Assembly (NCBI GenBank): GCA_036939755.1
Contig: JALLAZ010000183.1
Location: 1-24,816, forward strand
Length of the DNA stretch: 24,816 nt
Direction: 5' to 3'
Origin: Stephanodiscus triporus
Taxonomy: Eukaryota > Bacillariophyta > Thalassiosirophyceae > Thalassiosirales > Thalassiosiraceae
Below the pieces are notes generated by a model. That model had not been told where the DNA came from. It was given only the letters and a program-made list of their open reading frames with translations, and searched no databases. Positions 1 through 9,555 of this stretch are shown piece after piece. The translations under genes were made by a program, and so were the position numbers. The first letter of the stretch is position 1. Each line of letters opens with the position of its first letter.

Positions 1-513
1 TATTTGGGAAATAGGCATTTTATTCTGCCTAATCTACCTGTAGGAACTCGTAAAATTGCCTATACCCAGGTTATGTATGAGTAGTACTCTACCACTTACG
101 AAGCCGCGCGTATCGTACCTAGCCGCACAAAGAGGCACTTCCCGGTTTTTTCACTGACTGATCACGCGTACGTCAGCGGAAAATATCTAAAAGGGATGTA
201 TTTAGATCGAGATCAGATCAAAATAGATCTTCTTTTAGGGCTCTGGATATCCAAAATCATATTGGATTCCTTGGTTCGGTGTTACTCCTACGAGCGACGA
301 GAATGCAATGACGTCGCCCAGACGAGTGTCGACACCACTTTCACCTTTCACCGCGTTCTCTCCGCACAACTAACAGAACCTTTGTTAGCCTCTCCGCACT
401 ACCGAGAGGTGACGACGAGGACACATCATCATCATCATCGACCTCCTCTGCTTCTCCTCTCGTTCTTCGTGCTACCACTGTCACATATTTTTCACTCTAT
501 ATTTCCTGAGATA
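1..513. other. Upstream region of the PDH E1 fusion gene, no gene seen
   Basis: No convincing coding region is seen on either strand. The reading frame of the downstream gene stays open back to an ATG at 196, but that extension is low-complexity (a His run and hydrophobic stretches) and would bury the signal peptide that starts at 514, so I treat it as 5' untranslated or promoter sequence. Two bZIP-type cores are visible: ACGTCA at 170-175 and TGACGT at 309-314. Confidence 0.5.
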
Positions 514-3278
514 ATGATCTTCGCTCGATATGCCGTTACCCTGGCGCTCTGCGCCTCAACCTCGACTGCTTTTGTGTAAGTTTGAGGCGATGGTGACGGT
601 TTTGAATTTGCTAACGGCGAACACTTTGCGCTACACTCCAAATGGGATCTAATGGCGCGATATCCGTATCCTCTTATTTTTATTTTCATTCGCAGCGCCC
701 CCAAGAATGCTGGTCATGGTGTTCAGGTTGTGGCCTCCTCTGAGCGAGTTGTTTCTCCGTTGATGACATCAACTCTCTCTAAGCCCGAGGTGAGTTGCAA
801 TGACGGATGACTGTACACCGCCTTGGTGTTTTATGCTAACAACATCATCTATATTTGACGGCTTTTATCGCCTCCATAATCTAGACCGAAACATCGGAGC
901 CCAGCGTCATGCGTCCCCCGATCAATCTTAAATGGGACAAAATCGCCGAACAGGTGAGTTTCATTTAACTGCCTAATTAATTGTTTTGGCCGTGTCTCCT
1001 AATATTCTCACACTTTCCCTGCCATTTTAATCGATGGCCTTTCGATTTGTCACCTACATAGCTCGTCAACGTGTTTGGATATTCTCAAACCGAGGTTGAC
1101 ATGTACGCCGGAGAAGTGGACAACAGCAAAGAGACGCTCATGAATATTTACAAAGCCCTCCAATTGAACCGAGGATTCGAGAACGCCTGCAACCAGCAGT
1201 ACATGCAGGGAAAAATCAGGGGATTCATGCACCTTGACAACGGACAGGAATCCATCCCCGCCCTCCTAGACTACGCCATCAAAAATGGCGACAAGAAGTA
1301 CTCCTACTACCGCGAGCACACACATGCCCTCGCCAGTGGTGTGGACGGCGGTGCAATCATGGCTGAGCTTTTCATGAAGGAGACGGGAACCTGCAAGGGA
1401 GCTGGTGGATCCATGCACATTTTCGACAAACCGACTTATTTCCAGGGTGGATGGGCTCTTGTTTCGGAGCAGCTTCCGTACGCTGCAGGTGCTGCCAAGA
1501 GCATCTTGTTGGACCGAAAACTGGGCATCTCCGACAATGAGAAGTATGAGAAGCATGACGTCGCCCCACCTTCGGATGACGACAGAATCTCTGTTGTGTT
1601 TGTCGGTGAAGGTGGCGCCCAGAACGGCCGTACGGCAGAACTCCTCAATTCTGCGGCGAAGGATAATCTCCCTCTTCTCCTAGTAGTAATCGATAACGGA
1701 CGCGCCATCAACACTTACACTGGGGATGTTGCGACTAATGGAGCAGTATACCAGCAAGGGATTCACTATGGTGTCCCAGGGCTTCTTGTCGATGGACAGG
1801 ATGCCGCCGATGTTGCCAAGGGAGGAAAGGCTGTGATTGACTATGTCAGGAGTGGCAAGGGTCCAGCTATCCTTCAAGTACACACTTACCGTTTCAATGG
1901 GCATTCTCCCGCAGATCCTGAGCACGAGCGTGGACGTAAGGAGGAGAAGGCATGGGCAAGAGTTGAGCAGGATCCAATCAAGATATTTGAAGACAAATAC
2001 ACCGCCAACGGAGTCTTCACCGAAGATGAACTTAAAGAGATGAAGAAGCAGGTCTTGGCCGATGTGAAAGCAATGGTGAAGTTTGCAGATGAATCCCCCA
2101 TGCCTCCGGTGGAGCTCGCGAAGCAGCTTGAATATCCTGATGCCCCGGATACGGATTACAACCTGAAGCCTGCTCCTGCATTTGCCGACGCCGTGAATGC
2201 CCGAACCATCTCGCCCGAGCAAATGGCGACCGTCACTGCGCACATTGAAATGCTTCGCAACAAGGCCAAGGCAGGTGATATTTCGATTGGTGATGCCATC
2301 AATCTTGCCATTCACGAAGAGATGCTCCGTGATCCCACCACCACTATCCATGCAGAAGATCTCCAGGCAGGTTCATCTTATGACATCCCCAAGCTCACGC
2401 AGCAGACCTATGGTCAGATCCGTGCAGCAGACGAGATTATTGATGAGGGCCATTTCATAGGCAAGGCTCTTGGAGAAGGCATGAACGGATACCGCCCGAT
2501 TGTTGAGCTCATGAACACGAACTTCGGCATCTTTGGTATGGCCGAGCTGAGTTCCGCTGGAAATACCTATGCTACAACAGGTGGTCAATTCGACATGCCT
2601 ATGACCATCGTTGGCGCTGGAGGTACTGCCCCGAACCAATCACTTGGTGCAGAACACAGTCAACCATTCCATGCTTATGTCATGGGCATCCCAGGATTGA
2701 AGATCTGCACTGCTGCCTCACCTGCCGCCGCGTACGGGATTACGAAAAGTATGATCCGCGACAATGGGCCGTGCTTCCTCTTCGCACCTGTGAAGATGAT
2801 GAAGGAGGCCAAGGGTACAGTTGACCTCGATGTCTGCGCTCCTTTGAACAAGGCTGCTTTGTTGCACAAGGCTTCCGACGCCAGTGTGGCCGGAGGCAAA
2901 GCTGTCACAGTCCTCACCTATCTCCACGGTGTGAAAGAGGCCCAGCTTGTCACAGACGAAATCATGGCAGAGGGATTCGACATTGATCTTATCGAATTAA
3001 GGAGCTTGAAACCGCTCGATATGGACACCATTCGCAAGAGTTTGGAGCGCACCCACAAGGTAGCCATTCTTGATGAGAGCACCCTCACTGGAGGTGTTGG
3101 CGCAACGATCAGCGCCAGAATATCTGAGGAACTCTTCGACTTGCTTGATGCACCTGTGAGGCGTCTTTGTATGGATGATGCACCTGTGCCCTACGCATCC
3201 AGCATGGAGGTTGCTGTCGTCAAGCGAGGAAGTGACCTCGTGAAAGGAGTTTTCGACCTCATCACTAAGAAGTACTAG
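514..3278 (+). CDS. Plastid-targeted pyruvate dehydrogenase E1, alpha and beta subunits fused in one chain
   Basis: Exons 514-575, 696-789, 885-953 and 1062-3278 join in frame to 813 codons; donors are GTAAGT/GTGAGT and acceptors CAG/TAG. The N-terminus is a hydrophobic signal peptide ending ASTSTA before FVAP, then a Ser/Thr-rich stretch: a bipartite plastid presequence of the ASAFAP type. Residues about 90-400 match E1 alpha (thiamine-diphosphate fold): GFMHLDNGQE, YYREHTHALASG, a cofactor motif region starting GEGGAQNG near 257 and ending DNGRAIN near 286, and HTYRFNGHSPADP near 349. From about 480 onward the chain matches E1 beta: GYRPIVELMNTNF, GGQFDMP, LGAEHSQPFHAY, then the C-terminal transketolase-like domain (LIELRSLKPLDMDTI). 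It should decarboxylate pyruvate and feed acetyl groups to E2 for plastid fatty-acid synthesis. E1 alpha and beta are normally separate chains. Another 2-oxoacid substrate (branched-chain type) is less likely but not excluded. Confidence 0.85.
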
Positions 3279-3459
3279 GAATGATCTGCTACCCTACACA
3301 CCAAGGAAACCCAAGTGCTATGATGAAACTATTAACGGCTTTATGTCTCGATGAAGAAGAGGGGAGTGAACATATTACATAAGAACGTAAATTAGATGGT
3401 CTTTTTCATCAATACATCGCTGGTTGAAAATAATTACGATACTTAGGAGTAAAGGCGCA

Positions 3460-4899
3460 TTACCCATACCCGAAAGTGTCCATGAGTTGCGGATCCAATA
3501 TACCCATTGCAACTCGTATCTCCTCTTCTGAATACGCATCTTTCGGATTGACACTACCATACTTCGCCCAAGAGTCTATCAGCCCATTTCGTTGACTGGC
3601 TGGACCGTGCGCCGGTCCTCTCTTGGCGCTACGGACGACATAGTGGAATGTCCCATTGGCAACATCTTTGTCATCTTCGCGATGGCCAAGGACGCCACCG
3701 GCGCAACTGCAAACCTGTTTCGTGACCTCGTACGGGAAGAAGATGATGTCTTCGAATCTGACGAGTAAGCGAGGGAATGGCGCATCCGTGCTTCTATCGC
3801 CGTCGGCGGTGCCGCTTCGATTGCCGTAAAAGTATTCCCCGTACCAATCGTTCCATAGATGCCCCAGCGATCGATGATGGGACGTTCCGTACCCGTATTT
3901 GACCTCCACGGGGTTGTATTCCTCGACGTCGCGGCCGCCCTTTTTTCCCACTTTCGTAATTAGTTGAGGACACGTCTCCCTGTCGTGGATGCCCCTCCAC
4001 TCTGCCGTGTAGGGATTGCGGCACATGCTCTTCATCCAGCCGTACGGGTTCCGTATTAATACTACCGGCAATACATCGTCTATCGTGTACTTCATGTTCG
4101 GGTATTTCGAGTAATTCCCACGTGCCGACGCCGGAGTGTGCTTCCCCCACGGCACCTCCCATTCGTTTCCATGACCCCGCCTGGCCTTCCCGCGGAGCTT
4201 CTTCACCCGATCCGGATTTTGACAGTTATACTCAAGGAGAACGCTCATGTAGTTGGTGCCGGTGTTGAACATCCCACCCGGCGCGATTCGTCGTTGGGCG
4301 GGATCGGAGGACGTTATCCTCCGAAACGCCTCGCAGGTTTCGAGTCCGTGAATAATCGGAGAAGCATCGACGTCGTCCCCATCGCCGTCCTTCGCGCGTC
4401 GGATGTTACGGATCACCGTTTCCCACGTGGGTATCGTCGCCCAATAGTCCGCATCCACCCGAGTGACGTTTCGCGTTTGCAGGATATCCCAAAGTCGTTC
4501 CTTCCCCCGCAACGTCCCATCGGATAAGTTGGGCGTGATCATCAGCGCGGACGATGATTGATTGTTCGTGACGCCTCCTTGGATCGTCGAGTTCGATCCC
4601 ATCCCCGCGTTCCTACTCGACGCCTCCGTATCGTCGAGCGTGGCCGCGCCGCCGTCGCCGCCGGCAACTTCGCCGCCATCCCGTCGCATCATCATGAACA
4701 GCGAGTCCTCCAGCCGGTGGACGGTCGATATTCGCGACCCCATGTAGAAGGTGAGCACGACCAGCGTGCATAATGCCTTGAGGATGAAAAATGTCAAGAA
4801 TGCCACCAATCGCTTCTTCGTCAGCCTTCGGACGGAAGACGATATGATATTCCTAGCGATGGGTGGCATGATGCGGCCGTTCGCGATGCGCGGTGGCAA
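3460..4899 (-). CDS. Type II membrane sulfotransferase-like protein
   Basis: Single exon, 479 residues. A short basic cytoplasmic tail precedes one membrane segment at about residues 31-53, followed by a low-complexity stem (about 70-120) and a lumenal domain. In that domain GGMFNTGTNYM (about 208-218) looks like the 5'-phosphosulfate-binding loop of PAPS-dependent sulfotransferases, and VVLIRNPYGWMKSM (about 279-292) like the 3'-phosphate-binding segment. NGLIDSWAKYG near the C-terminus fits the late conserved region. The likely role is transfer of sulfate from PAPS to a glycan or protein in the Golgi; the acceptor cannot be told. Starts at Met1 or Met11 are both possible. It ends tail-to-tail with the PDH gene and its start faces NAE1 across a 323-bp divergent spacer. 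The family call is moderately sure; the motif has Asn-Thr-Gly-Thr where many members have Arg/Lys-Ser/Thr-Gly-Thr. Confidence 0.65.
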   Translation of the reverse strand: MPPRIANGRIMPPIARNIISSSVRRLTKKRLVAFLTFFILKALCTLVVLTFYMGSRISTVHRLEDSLFMMMRRDGGEVAGGDGGAATLDDTEASSRNAGMGSNSTIQGGVTNNQSSSALMITPNLSDGTLRGKERLWDILQTRNVTRVDADYWATIPTWETVIRNIRRAKDGDGDDVDASPIIHGLETCEAFRRITSSDPAQRRIAPGGMFNTGTNYMSVLLEYNCQNPDRVKKLRGKARRGHGNEWEVPWGKHTPASARGNYSKYPNMKYTIDDVLPVVLIRNPYGWMKSMCRNPYTAEWRGIHDRETCPQLITKVGKKGGRDVEEYNPVEVKYGYGTSHHRSLGHLWNDWYGEYFYGNRSGTADGDRSTDAPFPRLLVRFEDIIFFPYEVTKQVCSCAGGVLGHREDDKDVANGTFHYVVRSAKRGPAHGPASQRNGLIDSWAKYGSVNPKDAYSEEEIRVAMGILDPQLMDTFGYG

Positions 4900-5222
4900 T
4901 TCGCTCTCGTCGACAGCTGAATCGACTCGAATGTCGTAGTATCTTTCTGAAGTCTACAGTATCGTGTGAATGAGGACGCATCTAAATATAATGCGCCCGT
5001 CCGTTCGATCTCCGTGGCGCTCTCCTTCGATCTCAAAAATGATTGCGACTTTGATCATGACGAGAGCGAGTGGCCTGTGGAGGATGCGATGGAGGATTTC
5101 TCCCCTCTCGTAAGTACGATACGATTTATTTGATCACACGTCGTGATTCAATAGGTAGATCACGTGACTTGAGGTTCCGCCACAAGCCAGAATTCAGAAT
5201 TTATTCGTACGACCAAGGCATC
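4900..5222. promoter_or_regulatory. Divergent promoter region between the sulfotransferase-like gene and NAE1
   Basis: The two flanking genes start back to back here, so this 323-bp spacer should hold both promoters. A palindromic E-box CACGTG lies at 5161-5166, and an inverted pair ATCAC (133-137 of the 5100 block) and GTGAT (143-147) with a 5-bp spacer lies at 5133-5147. A GTAAGT at 5110 could be the donor of a 5'-UTR intron, but I see no decisive acceptor. Confidence 0.4.
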
Positions 5223-7364
5223 ATGGCAACTGATGACAAGTACGATCGTCAACTCCGCCTCTGGGGAGCGTCCGGACAGCGCGCCCTGGGGAATACCCTC
5301 GTCGTCCTCGTCGGGACGTCGGCGTGCGGGACCGAGACGCTCAAGAATCTGGTCCTGCCGGGCGTGGGATCCATTTTGGTCGTGGACGACGACGACGACG
5401 TCGACGGCGCGGTGACGACGAGGGCCCGTACCGAGCTTACCGACTCGTTGTCGAAGTTCGCATCGCCCGCGTCCAACTTCTTCCTCCCGCCGCCGCCGTC
5501 GTCTTCGTCGTCGCGTTGCGTCCGGAACGACGACGGCGACGGCGACGACGGGAACTCGCCGCGCCCCGCGAGCAATGCCGCGCGCGTGTGCGCCCTCCTT
5601 ACGGAACTCAACCCCGACGTCGTCGGCCATCACCTCGCCGCACCGTCGTTGGAGGACCTCGATTACGACTCGTTCCTCGCGACTCTCGCGAACGACCAGC
5701 CCCCTCCTCCTCCTCCGTCGTCGTCGTCCTCCTCCTCCTCCTCCTCCTCTTCCTTCTCCTCGACGACGATGACGCCGCGGACGGTCCTCGTCGTATCCGC
5801 CGACCAGCCGTCCACCGTCTTCCTCCCCCTCTCCCGCGCGTGTCATCGCCGCTCGACGCCGCTGATCGTCGTACGATCCTACGGCCTCCTGGGGTACGTG
5901 CGCGTGCAGACCCCGATGCCGTACCACCCCGTGATCGAGGCGAGGCCGTCCCACCGCTTGCCGGACCTTAGGTTGTCGTCGTGGCCGATCTTCGACGGCC
6001 TCGCGGACGTGCTGTCGTCGTCGACGGACCTCGACGACGTGACGGACACGAGGGATCGCTCGCACGCGCCGTTCGTTGTCGTGCTGCTGCAGGCGTTGGA
6101 CAAGTGGCGGCGGCGACGTCGCGGCGGCGGCGGACGCGGCGTGGGCGAATGCGACGACGACGACGACGACGATGCGGCCGCTCCTCCGGCGAACGTCGGA
6201 CGACGGCAACGCCATCCCGAGACGGGCGCGGAGAAGGAGGAGTTTCGGTCGATCGTTAGGGATATGGCGAGGGATTTGAACCACGAGATGAATTTCAAGG
6301 AGGCGCTTCAGGAGGCGCACCTGATTTGGGCCGACGGTAGGATTTCGGAGGACGTCAGGGCGGTCCTGGACAGGGTGGACGAGGGGTCATTCCTGCGCGC
6401 GGCGGTCAAGTCGGATATGGACGTCGACGGAGGAGTAGAAGGAGGAGGAGGGGAAGCAGGAGAGGGGAGGCCGTCATACGGCGGTTTTGAGATCCCACCT
6501 CGCGTGCTGCAATTCCAATTGCTCGTCCTGGCACTGAAGAGGTTCTTGAAGGCGAACGACGACTATCCGCCGTTGGAGGGGACCATACCCGACATGACAA
6601 GCGACACGGCGCGGTACGTGGCGCTGCAGGAGGCCTATCGACGACAGGCCGAGAGGGACAGGTCGGCCATCAGGGAGATCGCGAAGTCCCTGTTGGACGA
6701 ATGCGAACGACAATCCAGCGGATGCGACCTGCGGATCGCGATGCCCACCGACGACGAGGTCCAAACCTTCTGCAAGAATTCGCGATACCTCCGCATCCTC
6801 GAGACGCGTCCGTTATTCGCCGAATACGAACTCCAGGATCCGGCGAGTCCCGTCGTCGCCTCCCTCGCCTCGACTCTCCCGTCGACGTCGGCGTCACACA
6901 ATATCGACGCCATCCAATCGGATGCTCGGGACGATCTCCTCGCGACGACGATGGACCCCCACGAGACGGATCCCGTACAAACGCCCATGCTATGGTGGAT
7001 CGCCCTGCGCGCGTGCGACGCCTTCTACGACCGTCATCAGCATTACCCCGGGAAGCACGATCAGGAGCTGGCGCTGGAGGCGGACGCCAACGAGGTGTAC
7101 TGGTGCATGGTCCAAATCGCCGGAAGCATGGGGTTGACCGAGTCCGACTTCATCAAGGAGCACCTGCTCGATCGGGTGAGGGGGAAGGACCTGGCGAGGG
7201 AGGTGGTGCGGTACGACGAGGCCGAAATACACAACATCGCGGCGGTGGTGGGCGGCGTGGCGTCGCAGGAGGCCGTGAAATTGATCACCGGGCAGTACGT
7301 TCCCGTCGATGATACGTATGTTTACAATGGGATTGCGTCGACTGCGGGCGTGTATCGCTTCTGA
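5223..7364 (+). CDS. NAE1: NEDD8-activating enzyme E1 regulatory subunit (NAE1/APPBP1/AXR1)
   Basis: Single exon, 713 residues. The start at 5223 is chosen because MATDDKYDRQLRLWG is the canonical NAE1/UBA-type opening; the frame is open further upstream (to 5070) without resemblance. The adenylation-type Rossmann core follows (NTLVVLVGTSACGTETLKNLVLPGVG, split by position about 24-49). The end, NIAAVVGGVASQEAVKLI through DDTYVYNGIASTAGVYRF, matches the closing part of human NAE1. With UBA3 it forms the heterodimer that activates NEDD8 for cullin modification; the catalytic cysteine is in UBA3, so none is expected here. The chain is about 180 residues longer than the human 534-residue protein because of Ser-, Pro-, Asp- and Gly-rich inserts (for example Pro6 followed by a Ser run from about 5701-5758, and an Asp run near 6151-6172). 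UBA3 is not in this window. Confidence 0.93.
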   Translation: MATDDKYDRQLRLWGASGQRALGNTLVVLVGTSACGTETLKNLVLPGVGSILVVDDDDDVDGAVTTRARTELTDSLSKFASPASNFFLPPPPSSSSSRCVRNDDGDGDDGNSPRPASNAARVCALLTELNPDVVGHHLAAPSLEDLDYDSFLATLANDQPPPPPPSSSSSSSSSSSSFSSTTMTPRTVLVVSADQPSTVFLPLSRACHRRSTPLIVVRSYGLLGYVRVQTPMPYHPVIEARPSHRLPDLRLSSWPIFDGLADVLSSSTDLDDVTDTRDRSHAPFVVVLLQALDKWRRRRRGGGGRGVGECDDDDDDDAAAPPANVGRRQRHPETGAEKEEFRSIVRDMARDLNHEMNFKEALQEAHLIWADGRISEDVRAVLDRVDEGSFLRAAVKSDMDVDGGVEGGGGEAGEGRPSYGGFEIPPRVLQFQLLVLALKRFLKANDDYPPLEGTIPDMTSDTARYVALQEAYRRQAERDRSAIREIAKSLLDECERQSSGCDLRIAMPTDDEVQTFCKNSRYLRILETRPLFAEYELQDPASPVVASLASTLPSTSASHNIDAIQSDARDDLLATTMDPHETDPVQTPMLWWIALRACDAFYDRHQHYPGKHDQELALEADANEVYWCMVQIAGSMGLTESDFIKEHLLDRVRGKDLAREVVRYDEAEIHNIAAVVGGVASQEAVKLITGQYVPVDDTYVYNGIASTAGVYRF

Positions 7365-7646
7365 GAGCCGGGGTTCGATTATCTAGGTACAGGAAAAGAA
7401 ATGTTTTTATCGGCAGCTTTCTTAAACATCACATTCTAAGTCACCTTATGTCATCTGGTCAACCCCAATCTGTTCTAGTACGGGTGCTCACTTTCAGTTA
7501 ACTACAAATGAAACCGTCACTACCTAATTAGATTACTTTGCTTGTAATCGGTCACCTTGACTTGACTCTACTCTCAGACTCCTCAGATGCAGAATATCAT
7601 TTTCACCTTTGGAATCATCAGAATCAGAGTCAACCTTGTCTTCGTT
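7365..7646. other. Convergent 3' spacer between NAE1 and the acidic membrane protein gene
   Basis: 282 bp between two stop codons on opposite strands. It is less GC-rich than the neighbouring NAE1 gene. No coding region, RNA gene or repeat is seen; it should contain the two 3' untranslated ends. Confidence 0.4.
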
Positions 7647-9373
7647 CTATTCTTCTTCGTCTACGGACTTTGAAGAAGCCTTGTTCACCTTAGACTGGTA
7701 TATCTTCTTTGACTTTTTGACATCTTTTGACTTGTCATCAGCATCATCACTATCTTTTGACTTTTCATCAGCATCATCGCTATCTTTTGACTTGTCATCA
7801 GCATCATCGCTATCTTTTGACTTGTCATCAGCACTATCATCGCTTACCTTGTTTGTTTCCTTCGATTCGTCTTCGGCACTACCATCGCTGTTTGCCCTTT
7901 TCGCTCCTTTTTTCATCTTCTCATCTACCTTCGAAGGATTCTTTCCACCATTCCACTTTAGGCTATCAAGATTAGCTTGAGCGTCATTCTTTGCTGCTTG
8001 CATTTCTTCGAACTTTTGCCCTAATTTTGAATACGGTTGAATTATTGAGATAAAGTAAAAAAGTGAGCAATGGTCAAGTTCTAGTCAGACTCACTCAATT
8101 CCTTTCTTTTTGCAGTCTTCGCGCGCTTTGTATTCTCGATATCATCCTGAAGTGTGGGGTTTGCATAGAAAAATTTGGATTAGGTCCTTCAGTATGTGTG
8201 CACACGCATGCAAGAGCACATGAAAATGAATTACGTACCAGCTTTTTCCCTGTCACTTCTTCGACCACGCTATCCCTAATCTTTTTCGCCTTCTCTGGAA
8301 GGCTATCTTTCACTGCCTCAGCAACGTCGTCGATCTCATCTTTGAGATCTTCCACAACCACTGACTCTGCCTCGCGGACGTCTATTACAATCTGTAATGT
8401 AGATCGGGGAAGAAAAATAAACAACGAATTAGATTGAAAGGGGTAGGGGGTATAGAGCGAAATTTGTACATGGAAAGAAGATCAGGCCCCTCACATCGCG
8501 AGCATTCATCTGCGCCTGTCTATCCTCAGCCAAAACATTCTCGATCTCATTCTGTTTCTCAATCGTGACGGAATCCGCCTTGGCCTTGAATTCATTTTTT
8601 GCGTCGAGCTCCAACCTTTCTGAAATCTTTTTGGCAATCACATCTAATTGCTCTTCGGTAAGCTTAATGTCCGCGGACGAATCAGACACATTTGCGGCAT
8701 CATCGTCATCGTCCTCTTGATCATCGCCCTCGTAGCCAAATACTCTTCCCAGATAAGACATGATAGAGTCCTCCATACTCTTCACGGCAGTCGTAAGCAT
8801 ATAGTTCTTCGTATCAATCTCGTTTTGCTCTGCCAGCTCAACGTCTGCTTTCAACATCAGAACTTCTTCTTCGAGATCGTCCTCGTCCTTCATGACGTCA
8901 TTGACCAAAGCAGTGTCTTCACTGCTGCTGGTGTCGTCATAATAAGCTTCATGATCATCAGCTAATGAGGACATTTTTTCATTGAGTTCGACATTATTGA
9001 TAGCGGTCTGTAGCTTTTGCACCGCCTTCTCGGGCATTATTTCTGCCTTGTTGCGGAGTTTCTGAGCACGCTTCTTTTGTTTTTTATCTCCTTCGCTGTT
9101 ATGAACGAAGACGATGAAGCCCAAGAGTGCGAATATGACGATGTAATATGCACATTTTTTTATATTGCTTGGGAGAGAATTAGATAGGGAGCGCAAACCG
9201 GGGGGAAATTGATAGTGTGAGCGACAATATTACAAAGCAAATAATGGGAGTGGGACCGCGACGATACTCGATTTCACTCACTTTTGACTGTCTTTGTAAG
9301 AATATGCCTGTGCAACTCGCCGTGTCGGTGTTCCTAGAGGTTGCATTTCCTCCTCCGTCTGAATGTTCTCCAT
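7647..9373 (-). CDS. Acidic, membrane-anchored coiled-coil protein with Lys-Ser-Asp repeats, unrecognised
   Basis: My model is complement(join(7647..8020, 8095..8146, 8239..8391, 8495..9167, 9282..9373)): 448 codons, 447 residues, every junction in frame, donors GTGAGT/GTGAGG/GTACGT/GTGAGT and introns of 74, 92, 103 and 114 nt. Exon 1 opens MENIQTEEEMQPLGTPTRR. The 5-exon model is preferred to a start at 9196 because the segment before NIKKCAYY then reads as a pyrimidine-rich intron end. Residues about 36-52 (YYIVIFALLGFIVFV) form one membrane anchor; the rest is charged, predicted largely helical or coiled-coil, with Asp/Glu runs. The last exon holds four units of about ten residues (KSKDSDDADD type) encoded by a 30-bp tandem repeat. 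I do not recognise the family. The topology suits a type II protein with a lumenal acidic region, but no function is assigned. Confidence 0.7.
7721..7840. repeat. 30-bp tandem repeat, four copies, coding
   Basis: Units start at 7721, 7751, 7781 and 7811; each begins with TATCTTTTGACTT or a one-base variant and continues GTCATCAGCATCATC. Period is exactly 30 bp, so copy changes keep the frame and add or remove one ten-residue Lys/Ser/Asp unit in the acidic membrane protein encoded on the minus strand. Confidence 0.9.
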
Positions 9374-9555
9374 GATGAGGAGCGAGCGAGGGATCGGATA
9401 TGGGGCTGGTGCCTATTGATTGCTGCTCCGCTCTTCGGTACGATGGATCACGATATTTGGAAAAGAAGGCGAACAAGAAAAAACAGTAAAAGATTCTCAG
9501 TGGTGAGAGGGACAGACCATACTTATGTTTCCGTATTCCCACATCGTAAAAACCA
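9374..9555. promoter_or_regulatory. Divergent promoter region, acidic protein gene and small coiled-coil gene
   Basis: Only 182 bp separate the two start codons, which point away from each other, so the region probably serves as a shared promoter. No recognised element stands out. Confidence 0.35.

Noticed and set aside
196..513. N-terminal extension of the PDH protein from an upstream ATG
   Set aside because: It would place a low-complexity stretch before the signal peptide and destroy plastid targeting.
5160..6320. Long minus-strand open frame (386 residues) across NAE1
   Set aside because: It is Arg-rich antisense of a GC-rich triplet-biased gene and has no family resemblance; NAE1 on the plus strand is clear.
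7721..7840. Regular 30-bp repeats that could suggest a CRISPR array
   Set aside because: The copies are directly adjacent without spacers and encode a protein repeat in a eukaryotic gene.
9168..9196. Alternative start of the acidic membrane protein at 9196 (MRSLSNSLPS)
   Set aside because: The segment reads as a pyrimidine-rich intron end, and a good first exon with a matching donor and phase lies at 9282-9373. It remains possible as an alternative.
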